Shown here in pieces: positions 52,101 to 59,314 of a DNA stretch of 64,000 nucleotides; position 1 is the stretch's first letter, and the number at the start of each line of letters is the position of its first letter. The stretch is from Candidatus Devosia phytovorans (lineage in GTDB: Bacteria > Pseudomonadota > Alphaproteobacteria > Rhizobiales > Devosiaceae), in NCBI GenBank assembly GCA_029202405.1, contig CP119312.1, positions 2,113,001 through 2,177,000 of the forward strand, read 5' to 3'. The notes under the pieces are model-generated. The model did not search any database. It saw only the letters and a list, made by a program, of their open reading frames with translations, and was not told where the DNA came from. The translations under genes were made by a program, and so were the position numbers.

Positions 52101-52518
52101 TCGGGCCGACTTCGGGATCGCCGAGGACGTCGGCGGTGAGGCTGAGGGCCCAGGAGGAGAAGTTGACCAGCTGATTGGAGGAGGCGCCGAAATGGCTGGC
52201 CCAGTTGGAGCCGCCGACTTTGTCGTGGATCAGGGCATCGACGGTTTCGGCATCGGGCACGCGCAACAGGGCTTCGGCCAGCGACATGAGCGCCACGCCC
52301 TCGTCGGTGGCGAGGCCATATTCGGCGAGGAAGCTTTCCATGAGGCCGAGGCGATTGCCGGTGCGGACGGTTTTGACCAATTGCTCGGCGTGAGCAGAGA
52401 TTTTCTGGCGCGCCGTCGCGTCGAGACCCGTATCGGCGATGAGCTGGCGGACCAGCTTGGTCTCGTCGGCGAGGTTGCGGGCGTGGAGGTCGGAACGGGC
52501 GGCGGCGATGTCGGACAT
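49135..52518 (-). CDS. putA: Bifunctional proline dehydrogenase / glutamate-semialdehyde dehydrogenase
   Basis: A protein of about 1127 residues. The N-terminal half is an FAD-dependent proline dehydrogenase barrel (RLVKGAYWDAEIKRAQ, FVYQIADEDIP). The middle-to-C-terminal part is an aldehyde dehydrogenase with Glu near 773 (AETGGLNAMVVD) and the catalytic Cys near 806 (QSAGQRCSALRVLY). It oxidises proline to glutamate with channelling between sites. It lacks the ribbon-helix-helix DNA-binding domain found at the N-terminus of E. coli PutA, so it is not its own repressor. ATG 52518 is preferred to a GTG six codons upstream. The divergent Lrp-type gene probably controls it. Confidence 0.95.
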   Translation of the reverse strand: MSDIAAARSDLHARNLADETKLVRQLIADTGLDATARQKISAHAEQLVKTVRTGNRLGLMESFLAEYGLATDEGVALMSLAEALLRVPDAETVDALIHDKVGGSNWASHFGASSNQLVNFSSWALSLTADVLGDPEVGPKNALHRAVARLGEPVIRTAVAQAMRLLGSQFVFGRTIDEAIQNAKKPEALGYRYSYDMLGEAARTSEDAARYFLAYSRAIASLAPHCKSPSVRDNPGISVKLSALHPRYEVAQRHRVMTELVEATRKLAIQARSANMGFNIDAEEADRLDLSMDIIAAVLATPELAGWDGFGVVVQAYGKRVLPLIDWLQATAASLDRKIMVRLVKGAYWDAEIKRAQVMGLDGYPVFTRKASTDISYIAAAKKLFASPNIYPQFASHNAHTASAILHLAAEAGRFKDSYEFQRLHGMGERLHEVLRTNHDTSTRIYAPVGAHKDLLAYLVRRLLENGANGSFVYQIADEDIPAATVAEDPIGKVLALDTIPNPAIPAPQAIFGARRNSIGLDLTDPVTFPAMDAAREAFRTTQWHAKPLTVKAPTKGTAVELKNPADHSDIIGTVTEATATDVATAIKSAAASAWPKTSAFVRATRLRAVADLYEANRAELFALLAREAGKSWADAVAEVREAVDFLRYYAAQAEAIPLAAPRGPIAAISPWNFPLAIFTGQIAAALVAGNPVLAKPAPQTPLIAFRAVQLMLEAGIPNNAIQLLPGAGEVGTALTSNPAISGVVFTGSLPTARKIDAVMASNLDPMAPLIAETGGLNAMVVDSTALPEQAVRDILASAFQSAGQRCSALRVLYVQEDAAERTVEMLKGAMDELTLGNPWSLSTDIGPVIDEAARAKIQAHVDTYKKNGNLIHRLNTPEGKGTFVAPAVLRVKGIEDLKEEIFGPVLHVATYRADDLPAVIAAINASGYGLTFGLHTRISSRVRQLSQTVKAGNIYINRNQIGAVVGSQPFGGEAMSGTGPKAGGPHYLPRFTQGPVPAEAAPLPLPGPTGESNVMHTAPRAAVLCLGPTTADQQAQATMAATLGSTAMLAELDFDALSHATTFDAVAWFGDETTLRAIRIAMSARTGAILPLLTSMQDAGKLLLERHVCIDTTAAGGNASLMATAG

Positions 52519-52697
52519 GGGGCGCTCTTGGGGCACGACCTCGTGGTTCGAGTCTCGCGAAGAGCTCGCACCTCACCATGAGGTCTACTGGAAATCTGGC
52601 GGGAGAATGACACGGCTTTGACAGGCGTTTCGCCTGATGTGGTGGCGCTGGACGCGATCAGGCATTATCGTAAGGGCATATTGCAGGACAAGCGCCC

Positions 52698-53165
52698 ATG
52701 AAAATCGTCAGCTACGAGACTTTGGACCAGATCGACCGGCGGATTCTCGATGAGCTGGCCAAGGATGGGCGGATCAGCGTGGCGGAATTGAGCCGGCGGG
52801 TGAACCTCTCCAAAACGCCCTGCCAAGCGCGGATCACCCGGCTGGAGAAGGCGGGCTATATCCTGGGTTATCGGGCGGTGATCGACCCGAAGCGGTTGGG
52901 CCTACCTCATGTGGCCTTTGTGGAGGTGAAGCTATCGGATACGCGCAAGGGTGCGCTGGCGGCATTCAACAAGGCGGTGCGGGCGATCCCCGAGGTGGAA
53001 CAGGCGCATATGATCGCCTCGAGCTTTGACTATCTGCTCAAGGTGCGGACGAAGGATATTGCGGATTATCGGGAGGTGCTGGGGGAGAAAATCAGCGCCC
53101 TGCCCCATGTGGCGCATACATCTACCCATGTTTCCATGGAGGCGGTGAAGGGGGATGAAGAGTAG
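52698..53165 (+). CDS. putR: Lrp/AsnC-family regulator, probable activator of putA
   Basis: A 155-residue protein with an N-terminal winged HTH (LDQIDRRILDELAKDGRISV, LSRRVNLSKTPCQARITRLE) and a C-terminal RAM ligand-binding domain. Its divergent position next to putA, 179 bases apart, and its LSKTPCQARI recognition helix agree with the PutR/BkdR-like proline-responsive regulators of alphaproteobacteria. It likely binds the intergenic region and activates putA in the presence of proline. Confidence 0.9.
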   Translation: MKIVSYETLDQIDRRILDELAKDGRISVAELSRRVNLSKTPCQARITRLEKAGYILGYRAVIDPKRLGLPHVAFVEVKLSDTRKGALAAFNKAVRAIPEVEQAHMIASSFDYLLKVRTKDIADYREVLGEKISALPHVAHTSTHVSMEAVKGDEE

Positions 53166-53188
53166 CGGCGAAGGGGAGTCTTCGTCGG

Positions 53189-53306
53189 ATACCCCCTCCT
53201 ATTCTCCCCCTGATAGGGGGAGGGATCCGGCCGGTGGGTTTGGCTACTTGGTGCCTCAAGCTGGATCTGTTCCTCCCCCTATCAGGGGGAGGTTAGGTGG
53301 GGGTAT
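53189..53306. repeat. Palindromic repeat family B, full copy 2
   Basis: Starts ATACCCCCTCCTATTCTCCC and ends GGGGGAGGTTAGGTGGGGGT, with inner hairpins of CTCCCCCT with AGGGGGAG at both ends. It ends three bases before the cysA stop codon, the same placement as copy 1 relative to putA. Confidence 0.85.
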
Positions 53307-53309
53307 CCG

Positions 53310-54347
53310 CTACCCTGCAGGAAACAACTTCCAGCGTTTGGGACGGAAGGCCAGGCGGGTTTTTTCGCCGGCGGGGTGGTCGAAGGGGAGGTCTACCTCG
53401 ACCGGATGGTTGTCGCCGCCGATGGCGAGGTCGACGCGGCGGGTGCCGCCGACGCGGCGGGTGGTGGTGACGACGCCGGCGAGGGCTGCATCGGCTTCGA
53501 CCAGTTCGGCATCGTGGGGGCGGAAGAAGAGGCGGGCGTTGCCGGAAGGTGTGTCGCCGGCGGGGATGCCGATGGCGCGGCCGCCGATCCAGACTTCGCC
53601 GTTTTCGACGGTGACGGGGAGTTCGCTGGAATCACCGATGAAGCCGAAGACGAAGGGCGAGGTGGGGCGGTCGTAGACGTCGTCGGGCGTGCCGACCTGT
53701 TCGATCTTGCCTTGGCTCATGACGCAGAGACGGTCGGAGAGTTCGAGGGCCTCTTCCTGGTCGTGGGTGACGAAGACCGTGGTGTGGCCGGTGCGGTCGT
53801 GGATTTCGCGCAGCCATTTGCGCAGTTCGCGGCGGACCTGCGCGTCGAGGGCGCCGAACGGTTCGTCGAGGAGCAGCACGGCGGGTTCGATGGCGAGGGC
53901 GCGGGCGAGTGCGACGCGCTGGCGCTGGCCGCCGGAGAGCTGGTTGGGATAGCGCTTTTCAAGGCCCGAGAGCTGGACGAGGTCGAGCAATTCCATGGCG
54001 CGGCGACGGATCTCGCCATTGGGCGGGCGGGTCGAGCGCGGGCGGACTTTCAGGCCAAAGGAGATGTTTTCGAGGATCGTCATATGCCGGAACAGGGCAT
54101 AATGCTGGAAGACAAAGCCGATGTTGCGCTCCTGTACGGTCTTTTCGGAGGCATCGGTATCGCCGAAGAAGATCTTGCCCTGGGTCGGCATTTCTAGGCC
54201 GGCGATGAGGCGCAGCAGCGTGGTCTTGCCCGAGCCCGAGGGGCCGAGCAGCGCGATCAGCTCGCCCGAGCGGATATCGAGCGAGACATCATGCAGCGCC
54301 GGAAACCGGTCAAATTCCTTGCGCACATTTTGAACGCGAACTTCCAT
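53310..54347 (-). CDS. cysA: Sulfate/thiosulfate ABC transporter ATPase
   Basis: A 345-residue ATPase with Walker A GPSGSGKTT, signature LSGGQRQRVALARALAIEP, Walker B LLLDEPFGALD and FVTHDQEEALEL. The C-terminal TOBE domain includes LFFRPHDAEL, typical of CysA. It is the last gene of the cysT-cysW-cysA operon, starting 5 bases after cysW, and drives sulfate import across the inner membrane. Confidence 0.95.
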   Translation of the reverse strand: MEVRVQNVRKEFDRFPALHDVSLDIRSGELIALLGPSGSGKTTLLRLIAGLEMPTQGKIFFGDTDASEKTVQERNIGFVFQHYALFRHMTILENISFGLKVRPRSTRPPNGEIRRRAMELLDLVQLSGLEKRYPNQLSGGQRQRVALARALAIEPAVLLLDEPFGALDAQVRRELRKWLREIHDRTGHTTVFVTHDQEEALELSDRLCVMSQGKIEQVGTPDDVYDRPTSPFVFGFIGDSSELPVTVENGEVWIGGRAIGIPAGDTPSGNARLFFRPHDAELVEADAALAGVVTTTRRVGGTRRVDLAIGGDNHPVEVDLPFDHPAGEKTRLAFRPKRWKLFPAG

Positions 54348-54352
54348 AGATC

Positions 54353-55225
54353 CTATTCCGATTTAGCAGCGGCGATTTCCTCGCCGAAGCGCCATTCCAG
54401 CGCAGATTTCAAAACCAGCGTGACCAGCGCGAGCAGGGCCAGCAGCGACGCCAGGGCGAAGGCCGCCGCGGCATTATATTCGTTGTAGAGCATTTCCACC
54501 TGCAAGGGCATGGTGGTGGTCTGTCCGCGGATTTTTCCCGAGACCACGGCGACGGCGCCGAATTCGCCCATGGCGCGGGCGTTGCAGAGCAGCACGCCGT
54601 AGAGCAGGCCCCATTTGATATTGGGCAGGGTGACGCGCCAGAAGGTCTGGAAGCCATTGGCGCCGAGCGAGAGCGCCGCCTCCTCGTCGCCGGTACCCTG
54701 GTCCTGCATCAGCGGGATCAGTTCGCGGGCGACGAAGGGGAAGGTGACGAAAATGGTGGCGAGGACAATGCCGGGCAGCGCGAAGAGGACTTCGATGCCG
54801 TAGCTCTTGAGGAAGGGGCCGAGGAAGCTCCCTGCCCCAAAGAGCAGGACATAGACGAGGCCAGAGATCACCGGGGAGACCGAGAAGGGAAGATCAATCA
54901 GGGTGATCAGGAAGGCTTTCCCCTTGAATTCGAACTTGGCGATGGCCCAGGAGGCGGCAAGGCCGAAGACGACGTTGAGCGGCACGGCGATCGCTGCGAC
55001 CAGGAGCGTCAGGCGGATGGCGGCCTGGGCGTCGTGTTCGGTGAGCGCGGCAAAGAAGGGGCCGATGCCCTTGGCGAAGGCCTCGTGGAAGACGGCATAG
55101 AGCGGCAACACCAGGATGACGGCCATGAAGGCCAGGGCAATGCCGATCAGCAGATACTGGACGGCGCGGCTTTCGCTGGTGGGGGAAACGCGGCGCCTGG
55201 TGCGGGCGGTGAGCTTAGTGGCCAT
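54353..55225 (-). CDS. cysW: Sulfate ABC transporter permease CysW
   Basis: A 290-residue permease with six hydrophobic helices and the CysW pattern GLVYVLLFGAGSFLGPFLKS, plus the coupling loop EEAALSLGANGFQTFWRVTLP. ATG 55225 is preferred to ATG 55231: GGAGGT abuts the earlier one but is six bases from the later. It overlaps the cysT stop by 11 bases. Confidence 0.94.
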   Translation of the reverse strand: MATKLTARTRRRVSPTSESRAVQYLLIGIALAFMAVILVLPLYAVFHEAFAKGIGPFFAALTEHDAQAAIRLTLLVAAIAVPLNVVFGLAASWAIAKFEFKGKAFLITLIDLPFSVSPVISGLVYVLLFGAGSFLGPFLKSYGIEVLFALPGIVLATIFVTFPFVARELIPLMQDQGTGDEEAALSLGANGFQTFWRVTLPNIKWGLLYGVLLCNARAMGEFGAVAVVSGKIRGQTTTMPLQVEMLYNEYNAAAAFALASLLALLALVTLVLKSALEWRFGEEIAAAKSE

Positions 55226-56084
55226 AGCCATACCTCCGGCGCGACCAGGCCTGGATCAGGTTGATCAGCAGCAACAGGGCAAAGGAGATCAGCAGCATGA
55301 CGGTGGCGATGACCGTGGCGCCGACATAGTTGAACTCCTGCAGACGGATGTAGATCAGCAGCGGCGCGATTTCCGAGACGAAGGGAATGTTGCCGGCGAT
55401 GAAGATGATGGAGCCATATTCGCCCACGGCTCGGGCGAAGGCGAGCGCAAAGCCGGTGAGGATGGCGGGCATGAGGCTGGGCAGGATGACGTGGAAGATG
55501 GTCTGGAAACGGTTGGCGCCCAGTGTCGCGCTAGCCTCTTCCACTTCGTGGCTGACCTCTTCCAAGATCGGCTGGATGGTGCGGACGACGAAGGGCAGGC
55601 CGATGAAGATCATGGCGATGACGATGCCGGCCGGGGTGTAGGCGATGCGCCAGCCGAGCGGGGCAAAGAGCGCGCCCACGGTGCCATTGGGGGCGTAGAT
55701 GGCGGTGAGCGCAATGCCGGCCACGGCGGTGGGCAGCGCGAAGGGCAGATCGATGATGGCATCAAAAATGCGGCGGCCGGGGAAGCGGTAACGCACCAGC
55801 ACCCAGGCGATCAGCGTGCCGAAGATCACATTGACCGAAGCGGCAATGAGCGCGGTGACGAAGCTGACGCGGAGCGAGCCGAGCACGCGGGCATCGGTGG
55901 CGGCTTTCCAGAAGCCCTCGGGGCCGAGGCCGGCGGAGCGGACGGCCAGGGCCACCAGCGGGATCAGGATGATCAGGGAAAAATAGGTGAGCGTGAAGCC
56001 GAGCGTTAGCCCGAAGCCGGGAATGACGCTGGGCTGGCGAAAGCTCCAGGCGCGGCGTGTTGCGGAGGACGGCGCGGTGCTCAA
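55215..56084 (-). CDS. cysT: Sulfate ABC transporter permease CysT
   Basis: A 289-residue permease with the CysT start PSVIPGFGLTLGFTLTYFSL, helices through LLLINLIQAW and the coupling loop EEASATLGANRFQTIFHVILP. No ATG fits the start of the conserved region. The best start is TTG 56084, which overlaps the stop of an upstream 13-codon frame (TTGA). That suggests CysT translation is coupled to the leader. It pairs with CysW as the sulfate channel. Confidence 0.9.
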   Translation of the reverse strand: MSTAPSSATRRAWSFRQPSVIPGFGLTLGFTLTYFSLIILIPLVALAVRSAGLGPEGFWKAATDARVLGSLRVSFVTALIAASVNVIFGTLIAWVLVRYRFPGRRIFDAIIDLPFALPTAVAGIALTAIYAPNGTVGALFAPLGWRIAYTPAGIVIAMIFIGLPFVVRTIQPILEEVSHEVEEASATLGANRFQTIFHVILPSLMPAILTGFALAFARAVGEYGSIIFIAGNIPFVSEIAPLLIYIRLQEFNYVGATVIATVMLLISFALLLLINLIQAWSRRRYGYGH

Positions 56085-56122
56085 GTGGCGCCCCAGATGG
56101 CGAAAGTAGCTGCTGTCATCAT
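56081..56122 (-). CDS. Possible 13-residue leader peptide of the sulfate transport operon
   Basis: ATG 56122 opens a short frame encoding MMTAATFAIWGAT, ending in a TGA that overlaps the TTG start of cysT. GAGGGG lies 6 bases upstream of the ATG, a much better ribosome site than the TTG has. Such an arrangement fits a translated leader that feeds ribosomes to cysT. Whether the peptide has a role of its own is unknown. Confidence 0.5.
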   Translation of the reverse strand: MMTAATFAIWGAT

Positions 56123-56316
56123 GTCGACCCCTCAACCGGTACGGCGGTCGCGACCCTATTGGATCGGTCGGGTTTATCAAAGCGAGGTCGTGGCGTTTAC
56201 GCAAGCGGGGAAAGAAAATTGTGCTAGCGGCAGGCTGGATTGGAGATTGGCGCAGTCAGGAAGCGCAATTTTCGCTGTTGGAACAGAAATTTGTAGCGTC
56301 GTGCAAACTGGTTTGA

Positions 56317-56333
56317 CGCGGTTTCCGACCGCG
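56317..56333 (-). terminator. Hairpin after the truncated haemoglobin gene
   Basis: CGCGGT (56317-56322) pairs with ACCGCG (56328-56333), ending right at the stop codon of the haemoglobin gene. On the minus strand it is followed by TCAAACCAGTTTG, without a strong T-run. Confidence 0.45.
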
Positions 56334-56831
56334 CTAGCGCTCGGGCGTCCAGATGGGAGAGGTCTCGCGCTCCAAGGGACCGAGCGTGGTGATGTCGTCG
56401 CCGCGGCGCATGTAGATGTTCATGCGGAAGGAATTGCCGATGCGTTCGGAGCGCTCGATGAATAGCGCGGCGATGTCGGGCGGGCAGAGGTTTTCCGCGG
56501 TGCGGCGGAAGAGCGAGAGCCAGCGCATGAAATGTTCGTCGGCAAGCTCGGGCATGGCCATGTGCTTGGGCATGGGGCGGCCCGCATAGCGGCCGGTGCC
56601 GAGCAGCATGGAGCTCCAGAAATCGGCGATGGTGGCGAGGTGGGCGGGCCAGGCTTCGGGCGCTACGACGCGATTGAAGATGGGGCCGATGACGGGATCG
56701 CGGCGGGCATCAGCGTAGAAGCTGTCGACAACCCTGCGGATCAGGGCCTCGTCGAGACCTTCGGGAGTCTCCCAACCAACGCGCCTGTGCTGGGTGCCGA
56801 GTGGTGGCCGGGGATTGTCGACGTCGCTCAT
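56334..56831 (-). CDS. Group III truncated haemoglobin
   Basis: A 165-residue protein with a truncated globin core of about 120 residues: LIRRVVDSFYADARRDPVIG, FWSSMLLGTGRYAGRPMPKH and HFMRWLSLFRRTAENL, where the proximal His is within ELADEHFMRW. This resembles group III (trHbP) proteins. It binds haem and may handle oxygen, nitric oxide or sulfur-related ligands. It overlaps the SufR-like regulator gene by four bases (ATGA), so the two are co-expressed. It is not preceded by an FNR box. Confidence 0.88.
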   Translation of the reverse strand: MSDVDNPRPPLGTQHRRVGWETPEGLDEALIRRVVDSFYADARRDPVIGPIFNRVVAPEAWPAHLATIADFWSSMLLGTGRYAGRPMPKHMAMPELADEHFMRWLSLFRRTAENLCPPDIAALFIERSERIGNSFRMNIYMRRGDDITTLGPLERETSPIWTPER

Positions 56832-57547
56832 GGCGTGATCTCTGAGATGGCATAGGTGCAGCGGCGGCCGCCGGAGACGATGTGCTCGCCGCGCTCGATC
56901 TGTGTTTTCGGGCCAAGGATGGCGCGGAAGACGTCGAGTTCGGCGCGGCAGAAGCCCTGACAGGCGGTGGCTGCGGCGCAGATCGGGCAATGGTTTTCGA
57001 CCAGGGTGAAGGATCCGTCGGCCTCTTCGCGCCAATCGGCCATATAGCCTTCGGCAGAGCGCAGGCCGACGAGGGCGGCGACCTTGTCGCGCAGCGGCAG
57101 GTCGTCGGCGATGGCGGCGGCATAGGCGTTGCGCGTCTCGGCTTCGCGGACGGAAATCAGCGTATCAAGCGCGGCTTCACCCAAAGCATCCTTGACGATG
57201 CCGAGGAGCTGAACGGTGAGAGCTGCATGGGTGTCGGGGAAGCGGGACTGGGCAGTGGGCGTCAGGCTCCAGCGCTGGGTGGGCCGACCGACGCCCCTTG
57301 CCTCGCTGAACGACTGCACAAGGCCCTCTTCGGCGAGGCGCGCCAGTTGCTGGCGCGCGGCTTCGCCAGTGGTGGAAAGCTTGGTGCCCAGTTCGGAAGA
57401 GGACAGTTCGCCATGCATCTTGAGCGCCATCAGCACGCGTTCGGCCGGGCTCCTGGGAGACCAAGTTGCGTTTGTCGCGGCTGCGCCGGCTCGGGGGGCG
57501 CCCATGCCGGTGACGTCGAACCGATTATCCAAGCCTGGGCTTGACAT
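56828..57547 (-). CDS. SufR-like winged-helix regulator with cysteine cluster
   Basis: A 239-residue protein. The N-terminal winged helix reads PAERVLMALKMHGELSSSEL and STTGEAARQQLARLAEEGLV. The C-terminal region carries several cysteines in ENHCPICAAATACQGFCRAE and GGRRCTYAI, the pattern of SufR/COG2345 regulators that hold an Fe-S cluster. It probably senses Fe-S or redox state and controls its own operon with the truncated haemoglobin, and possibly the divergent sodB. ATG 57547 is used; the ribosome site is weak, and an earlier ATG (57574) is possible. Confidence 0.85.
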   Translation of the reverse strand: MSSPGLDNRFDVTGMGAPRAGAAATNATWSPRSPAERVLMALKMHGELSSSELGTKLSTTGEAARQQLARLAEEGLVQSFSEARGVGRPTQRWSLTPTAQSRFPDTHAALTVQLLGIVKDALGEAALDTLISVREAETRNAYAAAIADDLPLRDKVAALVGLRSAEGYMADWREEADGSFTLVENHCPICAAATACQGFCRAELDVFRAILGPKTQIERGEHIVSGGRRCTYAISEITP

Positions 57548-57647
57548 ATTTGCGCCAGAGGTTTTCAAAGTCATTACTTGGAAATTAGATGGCAGGCGTT
57601 GTTTATGCAAGTGCCGCGCTGTCGCAGCTAAAAGATGGAGCCTGCAA

Positions 57648-58250
57648 ATGGCCTTTGAACTCCCCGCCCTGCCCTATGCTCATTCAGCCCTTGCCGAGAA
57701 CGGCATGAGCCAGGAGACGCTGGAGTTGCACCACGACAAGCACCACCAGGCCTATGTGACGGCACTGAACGGGTTCGTTGAAAAGAACGCGGACCTGCAG
57801 GGCAAGTCGCTGGAAGAGATCATCACCTTTGCCAATGGCAAGGCGGACCTGGCGCCGGTGTTCAACAATGCCGGCCAGCATTGGAACCACATCCACTTCT
57901 GGAACGCGCTGTCGCCCAAGGGCGGCGCCCTGCCCGGCAAGCTGGAGGCCAAGATCGTTGCCGATCTCGGCTCGGTCGACGCTTTCAAGGAGCAGTTCAA
58001 GACGGCTGCGACGACGCAGTTCGGTTCGGGCTGGGCCTGGCTGGTGCTGGGAACCGATGGCAAGCTCAAGGTCACCAAGACACCTAACGGTTCCAATCCG
58101 CTGGCGACCGGCGAGGGCAAGCCGCTGCTCGGCCTCGATGTGTGGGAGCACTCCTATTATGTCGACTTCCGCAATCGCCGCCCGGACTATGTGACCAACT
58201 TCCTCGACAAGCTGGCGAACTACGAATTTGCCGAAGCCAATCTGGGCTAG
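57648..58250 (+). CDS. sodB: Iron (or cambialistic) superoxide dismutase
   Basis: A 200-residue enzyme, the normal SodB length. Metal ligands: His in ELHHDKHHQAYV, His in NNAGQHWNHIHFW, Asp and His in LGLDVWEHSYYVDFRN. The second-shell Gln in NNAGQHW is the Fe-SOD position. It removes superoxide in the cytoplasm. TGGAG precedes ATG 57648. It is divergent from the SufR-like gene, 100 bases apart, suggesting a joint oxidative or iron-stress response. Confidence 0.95.
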   Translation: MAFELPALPYAHSALAENGMSQETLELHHDKHHQAYVTALNGFVEKNADLQGKSLEEIITFANGKADLAPVFNNAGQHWNHIHFWNALSPKGGALPGKLEAKIVADLGSVDAFKEQFKTAATTQFGSGWAWLVLGTDGKLKVTKTPNGSNPLATGEGKPLLGLDVWEHSYYVDFRNRRPDYVTNFLDKLANYEFAEANLG

Positions 58251-58412
58251 GGGCGCCGTATTTCACTGATGCTGGCCTGCAACGGGCAGTGTTCTGCGCT
58301 TCCGGTGCTCACGTACCCAAACGTACGCTCCGCTCCGGTTCTCGAACACCACCCCTTTCGGCTCAGCCTGAGCGAAATCCGGTCGCCCCTGTGGCGCCTG
58401 GTAACCACTGTT

Positions 58413-58513
58413 GCGTCCCGGCCTTGAGCCGGGATGCTTCCTGAGCTTCATTGATAGAGCTTGCGGCTGAGGCACCATCCCGGGATGGGTCCCGGCTCGA
58501 GGCCGGGATGACA
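58413..58513. repeat. Palindromic repeat family A, full copy 3 (shortened)
   Basis: GCGTCCCGGCCTTGAGCCGG on the left and an inverted arm ending GAGGCCGGGATGACA on the right enclose about 55 bases, shorter than in copies 1 and 2. The 150 bases before it (from 58262) also look non-coding and contain CTCACGTACCCAAACGTACG, a small inverted repeat of GTACC/GTACG type. Confidence 0.82.
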
Positions 58514-58602
58514 TCGTGGGCGGGGTCAAATCCTCCCCTGACAAAATTCCGAAGACGATGCGATGGGCGGCCTGCTTGTCGCCGGAGACAGAATTGACCC
58601 TG

Positions 58603-59142
58603 ATGGCTGATTTCGACCTGCCCGATACGATGCACCTGCGACAGTCGCGACGGCCGGTGATCGGCAACGCGGAATTCCGCTCGGCCATGGCTGCCACCGC
58701 CTCCACGGTCAGCGTGGTGACGGCGCGGCGGGGCGACGAGCGGATCGGGCGGACGGTGACAGCCGTCCTCTCCATGTCGGCCAATCCGCCGGCCGTGCTG
58801 GTGTCCATCGACATCGTCAGCCGGATGGCCGATTTCATTGCCAAGACGGGCGGCTTCTCGCTGGCCATGCTGGCCGAGGACCAGTCCGACATTGCCAATG
58901 CCTTTGCCGGCAAGGTCGAGGCGAGCGGGCGCTTTGCGCTGGGCGAGTGGCAGGCCTGGCCCTCGGGCCATCCGATGCTGCTGGGCGCAGTGACGGCACT
59001 GGACTGCGAAGTCATCGGCGCTATCGAAACGGGTACGCATGTGCTGTTTGCCGGCGCGATCGTCGAGGCGGAAACCACGACAAGTCGGGCGCCGTTGATC
59101 TGGCAGCGCCATGCCTATCACGGACTGGCCGGGCTCGACTGA
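58603..59142 (+). CDS. Flavin reductase-like FMN-binding protein
   Basis: A 179-residue protein of the flavin-reductase-like fold: FRSAMAATASTVSVVTARRG, TVTAVLSMSANPPAVLVSID and GGFSLAMLAEDQSDIANAFA match the FMN-binding core, with a C-terminal APLIWQRHAYHGL. It reduces free flavin with NAD(P)H for a partner monooxygenase, which is not encoded nearby. ATG 58603 is used. A TTG three codons earlier (58594) has GGAG at better spacing and may be the true start. Confidence 0.88.
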   Translation: MADFDLPDTMHLRQSRRPVIGNAEFRSAMAATASTVSVVTARRGDERIGRTVTAVLSMSANPPAVLVSIDIVSRMADFIAKTGGFSLAMLAEDQSDIANAFAGKVEASGRFALGEWQAWPSGHPMLLGAVTALDCEVIGAIETGTHVLFAGAIVEAETTTSRAPLIWQRHAYHGLAGLD

Positions 59143-59204
59143 CACGCCGGAAAGTGCCAAGCTCGCAACTCCTGCCCCGCTCCGGCATTCCCTGTTCAGA
59201 GCAT

Positions 59205-59295
59205 TTCACCGTTTCTTCGAAACGCCGAAATTGCTCTAAATTTTTGGAAGGTCGCGTTTTCGAACCGCAAAAGCGGTATCCACTTTTGCTGAAAA
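59205..59295. repeat. Palindromic repeat family C (Rhizobiales-type intergenic element)
   Basis: GAGCATTTCACCGTTTCTTC, GAAACGCCGAAATTGCTCTA and GCGTTTTCGAACCGCAAAAGC with CACTTTTGCTGAAAACGCTC form interleaved inverted repeats. Very similar short elements, with GCAAAAG/CTTTTGC and GAAAACGC/GCGTTTTC arms, are scattered between genes in many Rhizobiales genomes. This is the only copy I see in the window. Confidence 0.6.
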
Positions 59296-59314
59296 CGCTC
59301 CATGGGAGGCGTTC

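Noticed and set aside
50255..52579. 774-codon open frame in another frame of putA
   Set aside because: The Arg/His/Pro-rich translation has no fold pattern, and the frame is explained by third-position GC bias in putA.
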